The notes beneath the pieces were generated by a model that searched no databases, was not told the origin of the DNA, and saw only the letters and a list, made by a program, of their open reading frames with translations. A program made the position numbers and the translations under genes. Of a stretch of DNA of 64,000 nt, positions 51,040 through 59,366 are shown in pieces. Position 1 is the stretch's first letter, and every line of letters starts with the position of its first letter. The DNA is from Embleya sp045207785. GTDB taxonomy: Bacteria > Actinomycetota > Actinomycetes > Streptomycetales > Streptomycetaceae. Location of the stretch: contig NZ_CP108776.1 in the NCBI RefSeq assembly GCF_045207785.1, positions 2,418,001-2,482,000 of the forward strand, given 5' to 3'.

Positions 51040-54000
51040 GTGCAGGGACGTCGGAAGAAGCAGCACGACTCCGCGGGGGCCCCGGCCACGGCCGGCCCCT
51101 CCTCGCCGGAGGTGCGAACCCCGCAGCAAGCCAGTGGACCCCAGGACGCCAACGGGGCTCCCGACTCCGTCGGGGACCCCATACCCAGCGCCGGGACCGC
51201 CCGGCCCACCGGGGCGGCACCGTCCCGGCTCAAGCTGCTGTTCTCGATCAGGAACTGGCGCATCCGTACCCGGATCACCGCGCTGCTCCTGCTCCCCGTC
51301 GTGGTCGCCGCGTTGCTCGGCGGCCTGCGAATCCAGTCGTCGATCGACAAGACGCGCGAGATGGACACGGTGCAGAAGGCCGCCGCCATCATCGACCAGG
51401 CGTCGACGCTGGCCACGTGGCTGGAGCAGGAACGTGACTTGCTCGCCCAGGCGAGTGTCGGTCCTTCGCCCGAGCTGACCGCCGAGGTCGCCAAGGCCAA
51501 GAAGCAGACCGACGATCAGGTAGCCACGTACAACGCGTCCGTCGCGAAGCTGAACACCGACTCGATGCCGGTGCTCGGTGCCACGCTCGTGGAGGTCGGC
51601 CACTCGCTGACGAGCCTCAACCAGGCCCGCCAGGACGCCTTCAAGACCAGCGCGCGCAGCACGGTCGACGCGTACAACAAGATGATCCTGCAGCTCCTGC
51701 AGATCAACCAGGAGGCACCCGAGGTCACCCGGGACGCCGAACTGATCCAGGGCGCCCGCGCACTCGGTACGTTCGGCGAGGCGAAGGCGTACGCGTCCGC
51801 GCAGCGAGCCGTGGTCATGGCGTACGGCCTCAAGCCGAACGACATCCCGGCCGAGGCGGCCGAGACGCTGAGCCGACTCAACGAGGCCGAGCAGAACGCC
51901 ACCGTCGAGTTCGTCAACGTCGCGCCCGCCGAGTGGAACAGCCTGTACAAGACGAACGTCAGCCGCGACAAGATCACCGCGGTCGAGGAGCGCTTCCAGC
52001 TCTTCAAGCGCCTGGTCAACGACGCGGTCGACCCCGCCGCGAGCAGGACCGGCACCTTCGGCAAGCTCCCCGTCTCCAACGAGTTCACCACTCAGGAGTG
52101 GTGGACGCTCTCCACCGACAAGATCGGCGCGCTCGGCCAGGTCGAGGCCCAACTCGGTCTCAAGCTGTCGGCCACCGCCGACGAGCTGCGCGACGAGGCC
52201 CGCACCGCCGCGTTGGTCAACACGATCCTCGTCGTCGGCGCGCTGTTGATCACGATCCTGCTCGGTGTGATCGTGGCGCGGTCGCTGGTGCGCTCGCTGA
52301 ACACGCTGCGTCGTTCCGCGCTCGAGGTCGCCGAGGAGCGACTGCCCGAGACGGTGCGCCGACTCTCCGAGTCGGATCCCGGCGACGTGGACCTGACGAT
52401 CGAGCCGATCGGTGTGCTCTCCCGGGACGAGATCGGCCAGGTGGCCCGCGCGTTCGACGCGGTGCACGCCGAGGCCGTGCGACTCGCCGCCGAGCAGGCA
52501 CTGCTGCGAGGCAACGTCAACGCGATGTTCGTCAACCTCTCGCGCCGCAGCCAGAGCCTGATCCAGCGTCAGCTCGCGCTCATCTCCGACCTGGAGAACC
52601 GCGAGGCCGACCCGGACCAGCTCGCCAACCTGTTCAAGCTCGACCACCTCGCGACCCGTATGCGTCGCAACGGTGAGAACCTTCTGGTGCTCGCCGGTGA
52701 AGAGCCCGGCCGCCGCTGGACCCGACCGGTTCCGCTGGTCGACGTCCTTCGCGCCGCCGCCTCCGAGGTGGAGCAGTACGAGCGGGTCGAGCTGGGCGCG
52801 CTGCCCACCACGGACATCGCGGGTCGCGCGGTCAACGACCTCGTGCACCTGCTCGCCGAGCTCCTCGAGAACTCGACGACGTTCTCCAGCCCGCACACCA
52901 AGGTGCGCGTCACCGGCCACATCCTCCCGGACGGCCGCGCGCTCATCGAGATCCACGACAACGGCATCGGCCTCACCGGCGACGACCTCGCCGACGCCAA
53001 CCAGCGGCTGGCTCGCCCGCCGGTGGTGGACGTCTCCATCTCGCGTCGCATGGGTCTGTTCGTGGTCGGCCGCCTGGCCACCAGGCACGGCATCCGCGTC
53101 CAGCTCCGGCCGGGCGAGGGTGGCGGTACGACCGCGCTGGTCATGCTCCCGATCGAGCTCATCCAGGGCGACCGCCCCGGTGGCGGCGACGGTTGGAGCA
53201 AGGGCGGCGACAAGACCGCGGCCGCCGTTTCCGGCTGGACCGAGGAAGTGCCCGCGGCCACCGCCGCGCCCGCCGCTCCGGCTCTGCCGGGGCCCCGAGT
53301 GGGCGGCCGGGCCGAGGAGCGCAACCGGCGGCGCGAGCTGCCGCAGCGCGGTGTCGACGCGCCGGCGCAGCCGGTCAACCGGCCGCCGCAGATCGCACAG
53401 CCGCAGCCGCCCCAGCAGGCTCCGGTCCAGCAGGAGCCGTCGTACGGCAGCACGCAGTCGTGCGCGGCCCCGTCCTTCCAGGACGGATCGGCCGCGCAGG
53501 ACACGCCGTACCCCGGCACGGTGAACCCGTTCGCGAGCGAGCCCGGGGTCACCAGCACCGGGTCGCACCGCGCGCCGAGTTCGCCGCCGCCGGCCACGCC
53601 CGGTCGCGACAACCCGTTCGCTCCGGTCGCGCCGCAGGAGCAACCGCGTCAGGACGACCCGCGCACCGGGTCCTTCCCGGCCGCGCCGGCCGCACCCGTG
53701 TTCGGCGACAGTCGTCGGGCCGAGCCGCAGCGGCGGGAGTCGCAGCAGCCGCAGTACGGGCACGACACGGGGTCCTTCCCGGCCCCGCCGCAGATCGGCA
53801 ACGGCTCCGGCCCGGTGGGCGACACGGCGCAGTTCGCGTCCCCGTTCGGTTCGCCGTTCGCGGACGAGCCGCGGCCCGGGGCCGACCGGGGCGGATACGA
53901 GCGGCCCGCGCAGGGGTTCGACCGCCCGGGCACGGAACTCGCGCCCCGGCGCGACGACCAGCAGTGGGGCACGGAGTACGACGGGCTCACCCCGGTGGCA

Positions 54001-55143
54001 CCCGTGCCGCCGATCGAGCCGGTCGCACCGCCCGCGAACGTCCCGTCCGCGTACGACACACCGCGTCGCGAGGACCTGACGCGTCGTGAGGAACTGCCGC
54101 AGCGCGAGCAGTTGCCTCGGTACGACCAGCCGTCCCCGACCGGGGACTCGCTGCCCGTACTGCGCGGCCCGCAGACCCGTCCGGTGCCCGCCCCGCAGCA
54201 GCAGGACGAGCACACCCGGGCGGAGCAGGCCCGCGGCCCGCAGGGCGACGTCCGGCCGGCGGCCTCGCCGTTCGCGCCGGCCGATCCCTTCCAGCAGGGG
54301 AACAGCCCGTTCGCGCCCGCCGGTTCGCCGGAGATCGCCGCTCAGGGGGGCGCTCCGTCCGAACTGGACATGAGCGCGCCGCCGAGCACCGGCGACGACG
54401 GCAGGCTGCCGATCTTCGACACGCTCGAGTCGGACTGGTTCCACCGCCAGGGCAACCGGGGCGGCCGCATGCGCGCCGCGCAGGTCCGTTCCACGCCTCG
54501 TGGCGGGGAGACGGACACGCCGGAGCGCGAGCAGCCGCCCGCGCCCGACGCGGATCCGCTGGGCAACCTCGACCGCCGGGTGCCGATGGCGACGAACCCG
54601 CCGCAGGTCCCTTCGGTCGAGACACCGAGTCGGCCGATCGAGCAGTCCCCCGCGTTCGGCGGTGGGCGTCAGCAGCCCGTCACCGACATGTTCGGCACTC
54701 CCACGGAGCCGGACGAGATCCCCGAGCAGTCCACCTCGGTCGCACCCGCCGCCGGCCCCCAGGGTCAGCAGTCCGGCTGGTACTCCGCTGGTGACGACGG
54801 CTGGCGTGCGGCCGAGGCCGCCCGTGAGCCTTCCTCGGGTGGCACCACCGGAGCGGGCCTGCCCCGTCGTGTGCCCCGTGCCAACCTGGTGCCGGGCGGC
54901 GTCGAGCAGCAGGCCGGCGGGGCCCAGGCCCCGAGTGGTCCGGGTACGGCGCCCATGGCCGGCGGCTCCCGCCAGGAGCCGATTCGGCCGACCGCGCCTG
55001 GCGCTCCGGGTCTGTCCCGGTCGCCCGACGAGGTTCGCGGGCGTCTGACCAACTTCCGCCGGGGCATCCAGCAGGGTCGCACCGCCGGGTCCGGGGGATC
55101 CGCCCCTCGGCCTCGTGACGAGAACAACCAGGAGCAGGCATGA
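51040..55143 (+). CDS. cvnA: Conservon sensor histidine kinase-like protein CvnA (nitrate/nitrite-sensor type)
   Basis: A 1,367-aa membrane sensor. After a Pro/Ala-rich start come TM1 (about 79-97), an extracytoplasmic NIT-type sensor (about 98-390), TM2 (about 393-415), a HAMP region (about 415-485), a dimerisation segment with LFKLDHLATRMRRNGENLLVLAG, and a HATPase domain with LLAELLENSTTFSSP and IHDNGIGL (about 600-720). The last 640 or so residues are disordered, rich in Pro/Gln/Arg, ending GLPRRVPRANLVPG ... DEVRGRLTNFRRG. CvnA proteins head conservons, which relay signals to Roadblock, DUF742 and GTPase partners. GTG 51040 has AGAGG upstream; the stop overlaps cvnB (ATGA). Confidence 0.93.
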   Translation: MQGRRKKQHDSAGAPATAGPSSPEVRTPQQASGPQDANGAPDSVGDPIPSAGTARPTGAAPSRLKLLFSIRNWRIRTRITALLLLPVVVAALLGGLRIQSSIDKTREMDTVQKAAAIIDQASTLATWLEQERDLLAQASVGPSPELTAEVAKAKKQTDDQVATYNASVAKLNTDSMPVLGATLVEVGHSLTSLNQARQDAFKTSARSTVDAYNKMILQLLQINQEAPEVTRDAELIQGARALGTFGEAKAYASAQRAVVMAYGLKPNDIPAEAAETLSRLNEAEQNATVEFVNVAPAEWNSLYKTNVSRDKITAVEERFQLFKRLVNDAVDPAASRTGTFGKLPVSNEFTTQEWWTLSTDKIGALGQVEAQLGLKLSATADELRDEARTAALVNTILVVGALLITILLGVIVARSLVRSLNTLRRSALEVAEERLPETVRRLSESDPGDVDLTIEPIGVLSRDEIGQVARAFDAVHAEAVRLAAEQALLRGNVNAMFVNLSRRSQSLIQRQLALISDLENREADPDQLANLFKLDHLATRMRRNGENLLVLAGEEPGRRWTRPVPLVDVLRAAASEVEQYERVELGALPTTDIAGRAVNDLVHLLAELLENSTTFSSPHTKVRVTGHILPDGRALIEIHDNGIGLTGDDLADANQRLARPPVVDVSISRRMGLFVVGRLATRHGIRVQLRPGEGGGTTALVMLPIELIQGDRPGGGDGWSKGGDKTAAAVSGWTEEVPAATAAPAAPALPGPRVGGRAEERNRRRELPQRGVDAPAQPVNRPPQIAQPQPPQQAPVQQEPSYGSTQSCAAPSFQDGSAAQDTPYPGTVNPFASEPGVTSTGSHRAPSSPPPATPGRDNPFAPVAPQEQPRQDDPRTGSFPAAPAAPVFGDSRRAEPQRRESQQPQYGHDTGSFPAPPQIGNGSGPVGDTAQFASPFGSPFADEPRPGADRGGYERPAQGFDRPGTELAPRRDDQQWGTEYDGLTPVAPVPPIEPVAPPANVPSAYDTPRREDLTRREELPQREQLPRYDQPSPTGDSLPVLRGPQTRPVPAPQQQDEHTRAEQARGPQGDVRPAASPFAPADPFQQGNSPFAPAGSPEIAAQGGAPSELDMSAPPSTGDDGRLPIFDTLESDWFHRQGNRGGRMRAAQVRSTPRGGETDTPEREQPPAPDADPLGNLDRRVPMATNPPQVPSVETPSRPIEQSPAFGGGRQQPVTDMFGTPTEPDEIPEQSTSVAPAAGPQGQQSGWYSAGDDGWRAAEAAREPSSGGTTGAGLPRRVPRANLVPGGVEQQAGGAQAPSGPGTAPMAGGSRQEPIRPTAPGAPGLSRSPDEVRGRLTNFRRGIQQGRTAGSGGSAPRPRDENNQEQA

Positions 55144-55568
55144 CTGAGAAGTCGTTGAGCCAGGCCGCGCAGAACCTGAACTGGCTGATCACGAACTTCG
55201 TGGACAACACCCCTGGGGTGTCGCACACGGTCGTGGTCTCCGCGGACGGCCTGCTGCTCGCCCTGTCCGAGGGCTTCCCTCGCGACCGGGCCGACCAGCT
55301 CGCCGCCGTCGCATCGGGTTTGACCAGCCTGACCCAGGGTGCGTCCCGTATCTTCGAGGGCGGGCACGTGACCCAGACGGTCGTGGAAATGGAACGGGGT
55401 TTCCTCTTTATCATGTCGATTTCGGACGGCTCGTCGCTGGCCGTGCTGGCTTCGCCCGAGTGCGACATCGGCCTGATCGGCTACGAGATGGCCCTGCTCG
55501 TCGACCGCGCGGGCGCCGTGCTCACGCCGGCCCTGCGGGCCGAACTCCAAGGTGCACTGCCGCGATGA
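55140..55568 (+). CDS. cvnB: Conservon Roadblock/LC7 protein CvnB
   Basis: A 142-aa Roadblock/LC7-fold protein: LNWLITNFVDNTPGVSHTVVVSADGLLLALSEGFPRDRADQLAAVASGL, the actinobacterial CvnB consensus. It forms complexes with the CvnA kinase-like protein and the CvnD GTPase. The ATG overlaps the cvnA stop and its own stop overlaps the cvnC start, so the four genes are translationally coupled. Confidence 0.96.
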   Translation: MTEKSLSQAAQNLNWLITNFVDNTPGVSHTVVVSADGLLLALSEGFPRDRADQLAAVASGLTSLTQGASRIFEGGHVTQTVVEMERGFLFIMSISDGSSLAVLASPECDIGLIGYEMALLVDRAGAVLTPALRAELQGALPR

Positions 55569-55939
55569 CGCCTCCGGATATGTCCGATCACGGGGACCAG
55601 GAGTTTCACGAGACCCTGGTCCGCCCGTACGCCATGACCGGTGGTCGCACCCGGCCTCGTTATCAGCTCGCGCTGGAGGCCCTGGTCACCACCACACCTC
55701 AGGTGGCCAACCCACCCGGCCTGTTGCCCGAGCACCAGCGCATCTGCGCGCTGTGTCGGGAGGTCAAGTCGGTAGCCGAGATCTCGGCTCTGCTCACCAT
55801 CCCGCTCGGCGTGGCCCGCGTACTGGTCGCGGACCTCGCCGAAGCCGGGCTGGTGGTCATCCACCAGCCCGGGAACGACCAGGGGCAGCCGGACGTCACG
55901 CTGCTCGAAAGGGTGCTCAGTGGACTTCGCAAGCTCTAG
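55565..55939 (+). CDS. cvnC: Conservon DUF742 protein CvnC
   Basis: A 124-aa DUF742 winged-helix-like protein. LVRPYAMTGGRTRPRYQLALEALVTTT, LLPEHQRICALCREVKSVAEISALLTIPLGVARVLVADLAEAGLVVIHQP are diagnostic. It starts at ATG 55565 (ATGA overlap) and its end overlaps cvnD by 20 bp. Role: adaptor in the conservon complex; no DNA target known. Confidence 0.95.
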   Translation: MTPPDMSDHGDQEFHETLVRPYAMTGGRTRPRYQLALEALVTTTPQVANPPGLLPEHQRICALCREVKSVAEISALLTIPLGVARVLVADLAEAGLVVIHQPGNDQGQPDVTLLERVLSGLRKL

Positions 55940-56510
55940 CCCGGGCCCGGTCCCCGCCAGGTCCTCCACCACGTCGGCGAAGATCGTCGTCGCCGGCGGA
56001 TTCGGGGTCGGCAAGACCACGCTCGTCGGCGCGGTCTCGGAGATCGCGCCGCTGCGGACCGAAGCGGTCATGACGTCCGCCAGCGCCGGTGTCGACGACC
56101 TGTCGGCGACACCGGACAAGCAGACGACGACCGTCGCGATGGACTTCGGTCGCATCACGCTGGACGAGGATCTGATCCTGTACCTCTTCGGTACGCCGGG
56201 TCAGCACCGCTTCTGGTTCATGTGGGACGACCTGGTCCGCGGTGCGATCGGCGCCGTGGTTCTCGTCGACACGCGTCGCCTCGCCGATTGTTTCCCCGCG
56301 ATCGACTACTTCGAGAACAGTGGCCTGCCGTTCATCGTCGCGCTCAACTGCTTCGACGGATTGCAGACCCACCACGCGGAGGATGTCCGCGAGGCTTTGC
56401 AAATAGGGCCGGACACACCGATCGTGAGCTGTGACGCACGGCGTCGCGAATCGGCGAAGTCGACCCTGATCACGCTGGTGGAGCACGCGCTGATGGCGCG
56501 GCTTCGCTGA
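55920..56510 (+). CDS. cvnD: Conservon small GTPase CvnD
   Basis: A 196-aa Ras-like GTPase. P-loop VAGGFGVGKTTLVGA, switch II in FGTPGQHRFWFMW (GTPGQ replacing DTAGQ, typical of CvnD), and NCFD in place of NKxD for guanine recognition. GTG 55920 lies within the cvnC end. A terminator follows, ending the cvnABCD operon. Confidence 0.96.
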   Translation: MDFASSSPGPVPARSSTTSAKIVVAGGFGVGKTTLVGAVSEIAPLRTEAVMTSASAGVDDLSATPDKQTTTVAMDFGRITLDEDLILYLFGTPGQHRFWFMWDDLVRGAIGAVVLVDTRRLADCFPAIDYFENSGLPFIVALNCFDGLQTHHAEDVREALQIGPDTPIVSCDARRRESAKSTLITLVEHALMARLR

Positions 56511-56559
56511 CCTTCGGTACCTGTCTGCACCTGTTTTTTCGTACTGCGTACCACCTGCT

Positions 56560-56592
56560 TTTGGGCGGGCCCCGAATCGGGGCCCGCCCAAA
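56560..56592 (+). terminator. Terminator of the cvnABCD operon
   Basis: A 15-bp perfect stem (56560-56574 with 56578-56592, TTTGGGCGGGCCCCG) with loop AAT, 50 nt after the cvnD stop. Confidence 0.85.
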
Positions 56593-56648
56593 GTCTTGTG
56601 CGGCCGGTGAACTCCGTGCGCCGTGATTACCAAGGGTGTTCGCGGAAT

Positions 56649-56665
56649 TCGACAAATGTGTGACA
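56649..56665. promoter_or_regulatory. 17-nt element upstream of the orphan CvnA-tail gene
   Basis: TCGACAAATGTGTGACA, two differences from the element at 50733-50749 before cvnA, here 134 nt upstream of the start at 56799. Suggests common control of the two genes. Confidence 0.5.
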
Positions 56666-56798
56666 GGCGCCGCGACATGCCCGGGCGGGTGCCCGCCTCG
56701 TGCCGCGCATTGCTAAGGTCCTCCCATAGTCATCTGTTGCCCAATTGATATCAGAGCGTTTTGAGGCGCAGGCCCAACAACGAACCGAGGTGGGTTCG

Positions 56799-57242
56799 GT
56801 GGACGACAACAGCAGGCGCGCGGCGCAAGCGGCCCGCCTTCCGATGGTGGACGGAACGACCGAATCGGGGCTGCCGAGAAGGCCCCCGCAGGCCAATCTG
56901 CTGCCCGGTGCGGCGGCCGAGGGATTCGACCCCGAGCGGGACCTCCCCGTCTCGCGGGAACCGGAAGAGGTCCGAGGGCGACTGGAACGCTTCGCCGTCG
57001 GGCGCGAGTTGGCACGTCTCGAAGAGAGCGAACCGCTGCTGCCGCCCAACCCGATGACCGCGGCGAGTCCGCTGGCGTCGTCGCCCGTCCGTCCGCCCGC
57101 CCCGGCGCCCGCCCCCGTCCAACCGCGGGCCGCCAAGCCCCCGCTCCCGACGCCGCCTCCCGGGTCCCTGTCGCCGCTGCCGGCGGGCTGGGACGAACCG
57201 TGGGGCGACGGGTGGCGATCGTTCCGCCCCGGCCGCCCCTGA
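56799..57242 (+). CDS. Orphan protein resembling the CvnA C-terminal tail
   Basis: About 147 aa, Pro-rich, without kinase, sensor or membrane parts. The segment SGLPRRPPQANLLPG ... EEVRGRLERFAVGREL matches the end of CvnA (GLPRRVPRANLVPG ... DEVRGRLTNFRRG) in order and spacing. The rest is Pro/Ala-rich and disordered, ending WDEPWGDGWRSFRPGRP. GTG 56799 lies 8 nt after GAGG; GTG 56790 is in frame. It follows cvnABCD, has its own promoter region and shares an upstream element with cvnA. It may compete with or complement the CvnA tail; unproven. Confidence 0.72.
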   Translation: MDDNSRRAAQAARLPMVDGTTESGLPRRPPQANLLPGAAAEGFDPERDLPVSREPEEVRGRLERFAVGRELARLEESEPLLPPNPMTAASPLASSPVRPPAPAPAPVQPRAAKPPLPTPPPGSLSPLPAGWDEPWGDGWRSFRPGRP

Positions 57243-57333
57243 CGGTTCGTCAGGCGCCGTTCCACAGACCGTCACAGGTCCGGTCCGGGGGATGTCGGTG
57301 GGTCGCACCCGCCGAGATCCCCCGGGCCGGGGC

Positions 57334-58953
57334 CTATGCCTCCGTGTCCGGTCCACCGGGGGTGAGCCCGGCCTTGAGCAGGCCGTAGGTGTAGGCGTCC
57401 TCCAGGGCCTGCCACGAGGCCGCGATCACGTTCTCCGCGACGCCGACGGTGCTCCACTCCTTCTTGCCGTCGGTGGTTTCCACCAGCACCCGCGTGATCG
57501 CGTCGGTGCCGTGCCTGCCCTCCAGCAGCCGCACCTTGTAGTCGACCAGTTCGAACGTCGCGAGCTGCGGGTAGATCCGCTCCAGGGCCAGCCGCAGCGC
57601 GCGGTCGAGCGCGTTGACGGGGCCGTTGCCCTCGCCGGTGGCGACGATCCGCTCGCCCTTGGCGTGCAGCTTGACGGTGGCCTCGTTGACCGGGACGCCG
57701 TCGCCGCGCTGCTCGCTGATGGCACGCCACGACTCCAACGCGAAGAACCGGGCGCGGCCCAGGCTCTCGTCGCGAAGCAGCAGTTCGAAGGACGCGTCCG
57801 CGGCCTCGTACGTGTACCCGGCGGCCTCGCGCTCCTTGACCTGGTTCACCACCCGGCCGACCAGTTCCTTGTCGTCGGAGAGGTCGTAGCCGAGCTCCTT
57901 GCCCTTGAGCTCGATCGAGGCGCGCCCGGCCATGTCCGAGATCAGCATCCGCATGTCGTTGCCGACGAGCGCGGGGTCGATGTGCTGGTACAGGTCGGGG
58001 TCGACCTTGATCGCGGACGCGTGCAGCCCGGCCTTGTGCGCGAACGCGGACACGCCCACGTAGGGCAGGTGGGTGGACGGCGCGAGGTTGACCACCTCGG
58101 CGATCGCGTGCGAGATCCGGGTCATCTCGCGCAGCCGGCCCGCGGGCAGGACGCGCATGTCCTTCTTGAGTTCGAGGTTGCCGACCACCTGGAACAGGTT
58201 GGCGTTGCCGACCCGCTCGCCGTAGCCGTTGGCGGTGCACTGGACGTGCGTGGCGCCGCCCTCGACGGCCGCGATCGTGTTGGCGACCGCGCAGCCGGTG
58301 TCGTCCTGGGCGTGGATGCCCAGGCGCGCGCCGGTGCGGGTGTGTACCTCGGTGACGATCTCGCGGACCCCGCTGGGCAGCATCCCGCCGTTGGTGTCGC
58401 ACAGGACCACGACCTCGGCGCCCGCGTCGTGCGCGGCGGCGACGACGCTCAGCGCGTACTCGGGGTTGGCGCGGTAGCCGTCGAAGAAGTGCTCGCAGTC
58501 GACGAACACCCGGCGGCCCTGCGCGCACAGGTGCGCGACGGTGTCGCGGACCATCTCCAGGTTCTCTTCGAGCGTGGTGCGCAGGGCCAGCGAGACGTGC
58601 TTGTCGTGCGACTTGGCCACCAGGCACACCACCGGCGCCTCGGCGTCGAGCAGGGCCTGGACCTGGGGGTCGGCCGCGGCCGAGGTGCCGGCCTTGCGGG
58701 TCGAGCCGAAGGCCACGAGGACCGCGTTGACGAGCCGGAGCTCCTCCTTCGCGCGGCGGAAGAACTCGGTGTCCCGCGGTACCGCGCCGGGCCAGCCGCC
58801 CTCGATGAAGCCGACGCCGAACTCGTCCAGGTGACGGGCCACGGTGAGCTTGTCGGACACCGTCAGGTTGATGCCCTCGCGCTGCGAACCGTCCCGGAGG
58901 GTGGTGTCGAAGACGTGGAAGGTGCTCGGGTCGGTCGGGTTCGTCGGGTGCAT
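57334..58953 (-). CDS. cimA: (R)-citramalate synthase CimA
   Basis: A 539-aa homologue of 2-isopropylmalate synthase that makes citramalate from pyruvate and acetyl-CoA for isoleucine. The start FHVFDTTLRDGSQREGINLTVSDKLTVARHLDEFGVGFIEGG differs from LeuA and matches the CimA (TIGR00977-type) consensus; CDTNGGMLP, HAQDDTGCAVANTIAAVEGGATHVQ and the metal-site HKAGLHASA are present, with a C-terminal LeuA-dimer regulatory domain (about 430-539). ATG 58953 has GGGAG-n6-AGG upstream; ATG 58971 lacks a ribosome binding site. It is preceded by a leader peptide and attenuator hairpin. Confidence 0.94.
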   Translation of the reverse strand: MHPTNPTDPSTFHVFDTTLRDGSQREGINLTVSDKLTVARHLDEFGVGFIEGGWPGAVPRDTEFFRRAKEELRLVNAVLVAFGSTRKAGTSAAADPQVQALLDAEAPVVCLVAKSHDKHVSLALRTTLEENLEMVRDTVAHLCAQGRRVFVDCEHFFDGYRANPEYALSVVAAAHDAGAEVVVLCDTNGGMLPSGVREIVTEVHTRTGARLGIHAQDDTGCAVANTIAAVEGGATHVQCTANGYGERVGNANLFQVVGNLELKKDMRVLPAGRLREMTRISHAIAEVVNLAPSTHLPYVGVSAFAHKAGLHASAIKVDPDLYQHIDPALVGNDMRMLISDMAGRASIELKGKELGYDLSDDKELVGRVVNQVKEREAAGYTYEAADASFELLLRDESLGRARFFALESWRAISEQRGDGVPVNEATVKLHAKGERIVATGEGNGPVNALDRALRLALERIYPQLATFELVDYKVRLLEGRHGTDAITRVLVETTDGKKEWSTVGVAENVIAASWQALEDAYTYGLLKAGLTPGGPDTEA

Positions 58954-59024
58954 TGGCCTCGGTTCTCCCATCGATCAAATAATGGCGGGCCCGCGCGCTG
59001 ATCGCCGCCGGGGGTGGGGCGGCC

Positions 59025-59058
59025 AAACAAAAAGACCCCTCGCGGTCGCGAGAGGTCT
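59025..59058 (-). terminator. Attenuator terminator in the cimA leader
   Basis: A nearly perfect stem (59033-59058, AGACC...GGTCT with one T-G pair) followed on the minus strand by TTTTTGTTTG (59032 down), between the leader peptide ORF and cimA. It is a typical intrinsic terminator positioned to stop transcription before cimA. The same stem sequence terminates the tRNA array at 48911-48938. Confidence 0.8.
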
Positions 59059-59123
59059 GCGTGCGGGCGGTGGGCGATGCGAAGGACACTGTCGTGTCGT
59101 CGCGCGTACCCCTTGTGGGGGGA

Positions 59124-59171
59124 TCAGCCCGTTGCCGGCACGCTGCGGCTAATAATGAGCCACTGCTGCAT
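59124..59171 (-). CDS. cimA leader peptide (15 aa)
   Basis: ATG 59171 opens MQQWLIISRSVPATG, ending at TGA 59124. It holds consecutive Leu-Ile-Ile (codons CTC ATT ATT) and a Val, the amino acids of the pathway. Rare ATT codons in this high-GC genome suit ribosome stalling. It lies about 65 nt upstream of the terminator hairpin and 170 nt before cimA, the classic layout of transcription attenuation. No strong ribosome binding site is seen. Confidence 0.7.
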   Translation of the reverse strand: MQQWLIISRSVPATG

Positions 59172-59366
59172 GGTGCGGAGTCTTGCACATTCGGTTGCGT
59201 GTGGTCTCGCGGTCTCACTATGTGGGCCGGCGTGTCTGCGTAGCGGCCGTGCGGCGCGGGTGTGCCCTGGAGCGTGGTGCGCGCTCCCGGGTGTCCACCC
59301 GCGCCGCCCGTTGCGTCCGGGGGGTGACTTGCGGTCACAGGCATCGGGGCCGGCGTTCGCCGGTGG

